From contig JAGLYT010000064.1 of the NCBI GenBank assembly GCA_023132075.1, forward strand, positions 1 to 7,989: a stretch of DNA of 7,989 nucleotides. The letters are read 5' to 3'. Positions 1 through 6,000 of the stretch are shown piece by piece. Made by a program: the position numbers and the translations under genes. The notes under the pieces were generated by a model. It searched no databases and was not told the DNA's origin. It saw only the letters and a list, made by a program, of their open reading frames with translations. The DNA is from JAGLHV01 sp023132075 [NCBI: bacterium]. GTDB lineage: Bacteria; CBDUZB01; JAGLHV01. Positions within the stretch are counted from its first letter, which is position 1. Every line of letters starts with the position of its first letter.

Positions 1-3000
1 TCATTATCAAGCGGTTTTTGTATCTGTTCTATTTTCAAACTAGTCCCTGCTGAAATCTTATAACCCTTAGTTCCAAGCGTTAATATATTAGCTAACCCAT
101 GAAATATTATCGTATTTAGTGATTTTAATATTTTAGAAAATTCCATCTGAGTACTGGTTCTATTAATTGTGATCTCTTTTCTATAAATATCCACTTTAAC
201 AAACCAATGAGCATCTTTTACATCATCTACAAATATAACTTTATCGATAACATCGCCATAATCTCCCTTCAATTCAGTTGCAAATTTAAAAACTTTTTCC
301 TCGATTATTTCTTCTGTCGTTTTTATTTCATCACTGTATTTAGCATTTACTTTCTCTGCAAAAACACCTAAGGCTTTTACCATTATCTCCCTTATCTCCG
401 GTAACTGCTCCTTATTCTTATAATCAACCATCACCGTCGGAGAACCACCTATGGCCATCCTCATTACATTGGCTAAAATATAAATGTAATTTACATCATT
501 TACCGTCAATCCATCCCTAATTTCCTTTGAACCAAATTTCCCTTCCCCTTCTTCAAAAGTCTCCCTCGGTAATAACGCTATTATCGCCATTATCTCTACT
601 AACGCCTGCGCCGCCTCTATCCCGGTATGGGCAATACGCGGAAAATTCATCGGTAAGGAATTTATCCCAAATTTAGCTAACTGTTTATTTACTTCTTCCA
701 TAATCAATGCTATCTCTTCATTACCCGTATCCGCATCCACATACCCCACTCCAATCGTATTCATCGTCTGATGGCGATTTTCACTACTATATAAATCATA
801 AAGATAATTGGCTATACCTTCCTCTGCTTCTTCCTTATTCTTACCCCTATATGATTTCTCTTCTGCCTTTGTTACACTTTCCGGACAGGCAATTGAAATA
901 CTTATCCCCTCCTTTTCATAAACATCTACCTGCTTGCTTAATTCCGGCATATGAAAATCTTTCGTATATTTCCCTAATCTTTCATTTAAAAATTCATCTT
1001 TCTCTAACGCCGCTTCCATTAACGCAGATTTTAATCCGCCTGATTCTGCCATATCAGCAGAAAAAATACCCCTGGAAATAGTTCCCGTAAATAAACGAAC
1101 GATTTCTTCCTTATTATCACCCATTTCCAATCCATCAGTTATCTGATTTAACCCTTTATCAATAAATTCTTTAAACTCTTCCGGTAATTCCTCTCCCCTT
1201 TTCTTTTCCGCTAAAGCAACTTTCCCCTCTATTTCTTTCCGTGCATCTTTTAATGCATCCTCTCTCGCCTCTTCCATCTTTTCCTTTATCTGCTCCAGGG
1301 TTACTTTTACTTCCTCCCCCATACCTAATTTTTTCTTTAACGCTACGAAAATATCCTTAATTACTTCTGTTACTTCCCGCGTTGTCTTTACCGCAGGATT
1401 GGAATTGGCATCCTGATCCGTTAAATGCGTAAATGTTGTTACTACTGTCTGTAGTAACGCCGTCGCCTGCGCCTGTACCGCCAAATTGTGTCTAAATAAT
1501 TCTTCTATTTGCTTTTTACTCATCCCTCCCTTTTTCTTCCTGAGATCCATTTTTACCACTTTTACAGGTATGCCTTTATCACTTAATTCTTTCGCCTTAC
1601 TTAACATATCTTCCGCATATTCAGAACTCATATTTACAATAAATTTCAACTGATACAGTTCCGGCTTACCTTCAAATGTCGTCATATAATCTTCTCTTGC
1701 ATCCCAGAAAGAATGCATATTATTGTTTCTTTCTTTTCCAGGTGCCGGCTTGGCTATTCCTTCATTCGCATTCTGGAAAAATTCCGTAGCAAAATGTTTT
1801 AACCCGGGATCAAATATCATACCCAACTTCACCCGGCCTTCTACATCCCTTTTCCTTATATCCTCTATCGCTATCTGACTGGCAGCATTATTTGCCGCCT
1901 TCCCAAAATCTTCCTGCTTCGGACTGAGCTGTTCATTACCTTTATATAAATTTTCAACATACACTCTTAACTGCTCCTCTGCCCATTCTACCGCCTCTCC
2001 CTTATCCTTATACTTCTTACATCCCATTATTAAAAATGCGGTAAATAACGGCGTAAACACCATATCCGTCTTTAAATTCATATGCCGCCCACCTATGGTG
2101 CCTGGAGTATTATTTATATGCAGTATCGCCGCTAATTTAGGATGGCTCTTTCTTATCTCTTCCCCTATTTCATAAAAACGCCCCTTGTTCGCCCATACTA
2201 TCCTCTTTACAATTTCATCCTTAGTCATCTCCATAAAACTCTGCGGTTCCTCTGTTCCTCCACTTCGACTCATATCTATGGCTATCGTATTTCTCTCGGT
2301 TATTTCTTTACAATTCTTCTCCACACGCGGATAATCCGCAGGATTGTCCACTACCTCCCAGTGAAAATCTATCCCTAAATCCTCGGCTAATTCGTTCACC
2401 ATCTGTGCATCCTGGTGCAAATACATCTCATTGGCTCCTATGCCGTTGTTTATTAAATTTATTATCTCTTCTATGTTAACATTTTCTCCCTTAAGCAAGT
2501 ATTCTTTTACTTTATCTATTGATTCCCTTAAATCACTTAATTCCTGCTTGTTTATTTTATCCTCTTCCCTAGAATAAACTTCCGGTTTGTCCTCGCCAAA
2601 TCCTTCTAACCCAAGAAATCTCCCTACATACTGCTCCATATCATCCCGATAAGGAAATATCGTATTGACTGCTTTTTTGAATTTCTCTGCCATAAAATTA
2701 GAAAGATGCACGCCCTCACCTTCTTCTAACGACTGATAATCAGAAGAAATTATAGACCCTTTTTTAGTTACTTCTATTTCTAAATAGTTATTGGTCGACT
2801 CTTCTACAGATAGATTCTTATCATACTTAGCTGTTAGAAATCTACACTTTAAGGCCTTTTCCCTAAATGCCGGAATATCTACTAAAATATCCATGACCTC
2901 TTTTACACTCTTTCCGCTTGCTCTCATTAAATTTTTCACAAATTCGTGAACATCTAAAGCATTCATCATAATCCCTAACTGTCGCCCATATTCCTTCAAC

Positions 3001-6000
3001 TCTAAAAGATCCATTAAAAACTTCATATTCTTCATCGATTCGGTTGGGGTAATTCCCTTTATATCTTCGGTTTGATCACTTTTTGCTTCTCCTGCCAGCT
3101 GAAATAACCGGTTCCTTACCAACTCTTCCGTTTTTTGCTCATTCTCTTCTAAAAACTTATTTAACTTCTGGATACGACCAGAGCTAACAATATTATCCCA
3201 GAGAATAATAAATTCATCTAAGTTTTTTAAGTCCTTCTCTAAAGCAGCTAATGAAGAACGGACCTTCCGATAGATTCTATCATTACCCACATAGTACTCG
3301 GCCTGAAGGTATTCGCGAATAAGCAAAGAAAAATCATCCAGAAAACCTTGTTTTATCTTTTCATCCATATTCCTCACATCTCTTAATGTAATACTTTCCT
3401 TTTTACTTCGACTCACAAGCCGCCAAAGATTGTCATCCAAAATCCCTCTCCATTCAAGATCTCTCTTTCTCCATTGATCCTGAATCCGCCTACAATCAAT
3501 GCGTCGTTTTGTAATCTTTCCATCAAAATCAAGAATAAGATGGTTAGGCAAATCCTGGGGTAAGTCTAAACTTAGTGTCTGCATTGATAAAGAAGACAGT
3601 TCCTCTTTTAAATTAATCCAAAATAATTTTTCTATTTCAGTTCGAATTTTGTTAGTTCCTTTAATTTGAATCGCTAAATCTATATCACCCAAAAGATCTA
3701 AAGGCACCCAGCCTTCCTCACCAGCCAAATATCTTGCACTGCCAATAATTGTTGACCGCAAAATAATCCCTTCTTCACTAAACTTTTCACTTGCTTTCAT
3801 TGCCGCATCTTTTACAGCTTGATCCAAAAATTTACAATTTATCCAGATACGCCCGTTTTCTTCTTTGACAGGTATTATCTCTTTTAAATCTTCTACCGAA
3901 AATTCTCCCGCATCTGAATATATCCTATTTATAAAACCTTCCATTTCCGGAGTCATAGAAGTGTCTAACTTCCTTTTTAATTCATCCATATTTGCGATGT
4001 TATCTTTCTCTCTCTCTATCAAATTTTTAGCCAAAGATACTGGATCTATATGGAAATCTATTAATCTTGTTGCCTTTTCCCAAGAACCTACCGGGATGGA
4101 CTCCAAACCTTTTTTTCCTTCATATTCAAGACTTATATCTCCTATAGCACTAAAAACAATAAGCTGCCACATTTCTTTCAACAATTTCTCTATTAATTCT
4201 GATGATTCTGCTTCGTCCATTTTCTCAGGAACATAGTCAATAGTCCAACTTACTCCGAAAATTGTTCCCTGTTTTATTTCCTCTTCAAAAATTTTATTAA
4301 AAACGCCTTTAGTTCTTAATTGTTGTATTGGTGTTTGCATATACATTATTATTTTCATTGTATCTTTTGGTCCCATTTTTAATTCTTTACGTATTTCTTT
4401 TAAAATCGGTTTGGAATAAATAAAATTTTCTCGAGTAATTCTAGATTTTTTTTCTAAAAATATATCTTCCTTTTTAATCTCTATCCCTTCTTTCACAGCC
4501 ATTTCTTTCATTATTTGCTCTATAATTTCTGCTTCGCTTTTTGTAAAAGTATCTTTTATTAATTCTCCGTCCTCATCTAAAAGGTCATTTATATCTTTTT
4601 CTGTTCTGACATATTTACCTTCGGCAACTTCAATACTATAATGATTTCTTACGGCTGCTTGCATTAGTGGTAGCGTTAATCTTCCTTTTCCTCCTGTTAT
4701 TAAAATTTTCTTTACTATACCTTCTTTATAAAGCCTTAAAGCTTCTTTAAAAGTATCTATGTTATCGTTCCCACAAAGAATTAAAACATCAGATTTATCA
4801 GCTTTCTTTTCTTTATCTGTTAGTAATTCAATTATAGGCTCAAGTTCACTTAAATCCTTTATCGATTCTTCAGGGATTATCTTTATTTCTTCCGCTTTAA
4901 TGGCAAAAGCAACAAGATTTTTTTCGCCTCGACTATCTGTCCATTCTTCAATTTCACCTAATCCTAATAAAGTAAATCCCTGCCGTTCTAATACTGATTT
5001 TAAAAGTTCTGGGGAATAAAATTGATAATAACGTTTCCCTAATCCTTCTTTTGTATCCAGCCCCTTAAATCCACGACGGTCTTCTGTTTCTGCTTTAACT
5101 GATACTTTGAAAATCCCTCCCGGCTTAAGAACACGATAGGTTTCTCTAATTGCTACATCTGCTCCTTGTTGAGAATCAATAACAGGAAGATGATGCAAAC
5201 TCATCTGAGATCTAACTCCCTCAAACATATTATCGGAGAACTCAAGATGATTCATATCCATCTGCAAAACATCTAATTTCTCTCTTCCAATACTTTCTCG
5301 GATAAATTTAACAACTCTTTCTGAAAAATCAATTCCTATAACAAAAATATCTTTATGTTTCAAAAACCATTTTAAATCTCTTAAACCTGTTCCTACATCA
5401 AGAATTTTTATTTTTTCTTGCTTTAAATCAATGGATTTTATTTCTCTTACCAATTTTAAAAAATTATTAAGCATTTCTTCATCTTTTCCTTCCGGAACTT
5501 GCCCGCGTATTTGTTCATATTTATCTACCATTTGATCATATACTAAACGGGTACTCTCTGCTTTTCTTAATAAAACTTCATCTATTTTTTCTCTTATTTT
5601 GTTTTCGAGATTCTCCTGACCCAAATCCTTTGCTTTTTCTAATTCCTCAATCAATTCTTGAATATCTTGCTCTACTGCAGTTATTATAATCTTCCGGTCA
5701 GCAAAATCCTTATCCTGCTCCAACCTCTCTTTTACCTGTTCAGCCACCTCCGTATTTTCACAACTTATCCTTATCTCTTTTTCCTTTCCTTTAGCTATCT
5801 TACTGCTTATATATCCCACTACCGCTGTCTGCCATCCAAACACTAACGCCTTCGGTATATTCGCTATCACTTCCCCGTCTAAATAAAAATCTATCTTCTC
5901 AGGATACTTCTCCGACTCTTCACTACTTAAATATTTATCCCACACACTTTCATTTCTTTCTTCCGCCTTCCTAATTTCTTCTTCCACCTCCTTACTTGCT

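Larger units (their letters stand above)
415..2665 (-). other. Phosphoglucose isomerase module (transaldolase/PGI-type)
   Basis: Residues about 1776-2525 align by eye with the isomerase half of bifunctional transaldolase/phosphoglucose isomerases, which interconvert glucose- and fructose-6-phosphate through two SIS subdomains. Landmarks in order: YVGRFLGLEGF for the family's EIANRLGWLD; GIGANE (1849-1854) for GxGGSS; VVDNPAD (D1881); SRSGGTEEP (1907-1915), the phosphate-binding SIS loop; GGRHMN (1966-1971) with the conserved Arg (R1968); ATEFFQNANEGIAK with likely catalytic Glu E2076; TDQD...PAV (2190-2200) for the PFDQPGVE motif; MNFPRIAHTG (2448-2456) for GPRFLHSTG; and GGSPTVMVDY (2514-2523) for the terminal GRPVLRVDL strand. 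At about 750 residues it is well above the usual roughly 550, because of inserts. Several usual residues are altered, so activity is likely but not assured. It follows a phosphohexomutase in the same chain, whose product would be its substrate. Confidence 0.87.
2600..5690 (-). other. Central block with different codon use (methyltransferase to pre-isomerase)
   Basis: Within one open frame, codon choice changes near 5690 and changes back near 2600. Hand counts of glutamine give 17 CAG and 0 CAA before the block, about 13 CAG and 20 CAA inside it, and 21 CAG and 1 CAA after it (up to the end of the isomerase). In 50-codon samples, valine at residues 97-146 is GTA 4, GTG 2, GTT 0, and at 862-911 GTA 1, GTT 4; isoleucine is ATA 3 of 3 against ATT 4 of 6. 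The methyltransferase/DUF218 half is the more divergent (CAA 14, CAG 5); the nucleotidyltransferase half is intermediate (6 and 8). This fits insertion of foreign or younger sequence between two older enzyme modules. Confidence 0.75.

Noticed and set aside
3-120. Possible zinc-metalloprotease-like helix near FHGLANILTLG
   Set aside because: No HExxH or other metal-binding pattern is present; one histidine in a hydrophobic helix is not enough.
707-1081. + strand open frame of 124 codons and similar + strand frames at 2142-2378, 3865-4236, 4759-5019, 6367-6591, 6662-7086 and 7565-7747
   Set aside because: They lie opposite the continuous minus-strand frame with its conserved enzyme motifs. Their products are low-complexity Leu/Ser/Pro/Tyr-rich, as expected from the complement of purine-rich coding DNA.
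4885-5690. A separate methyltransferase gene starting inside the window
   Set aside because: There is no stop before it, no visible ribosome-binding site ahead of a Met codon at the border, and the frame runs on without a break on both sides. Internal initiation cannot be excluded but is not supported.
5790-5860. Possible transmembrane helix (FGWQTAVVGYISS segment)
   Set aside because: The hydrophobic run is short, interrupted by polar residues, and flanked by soluble-enzyme modules; a buried strand or helix is a better explanation.
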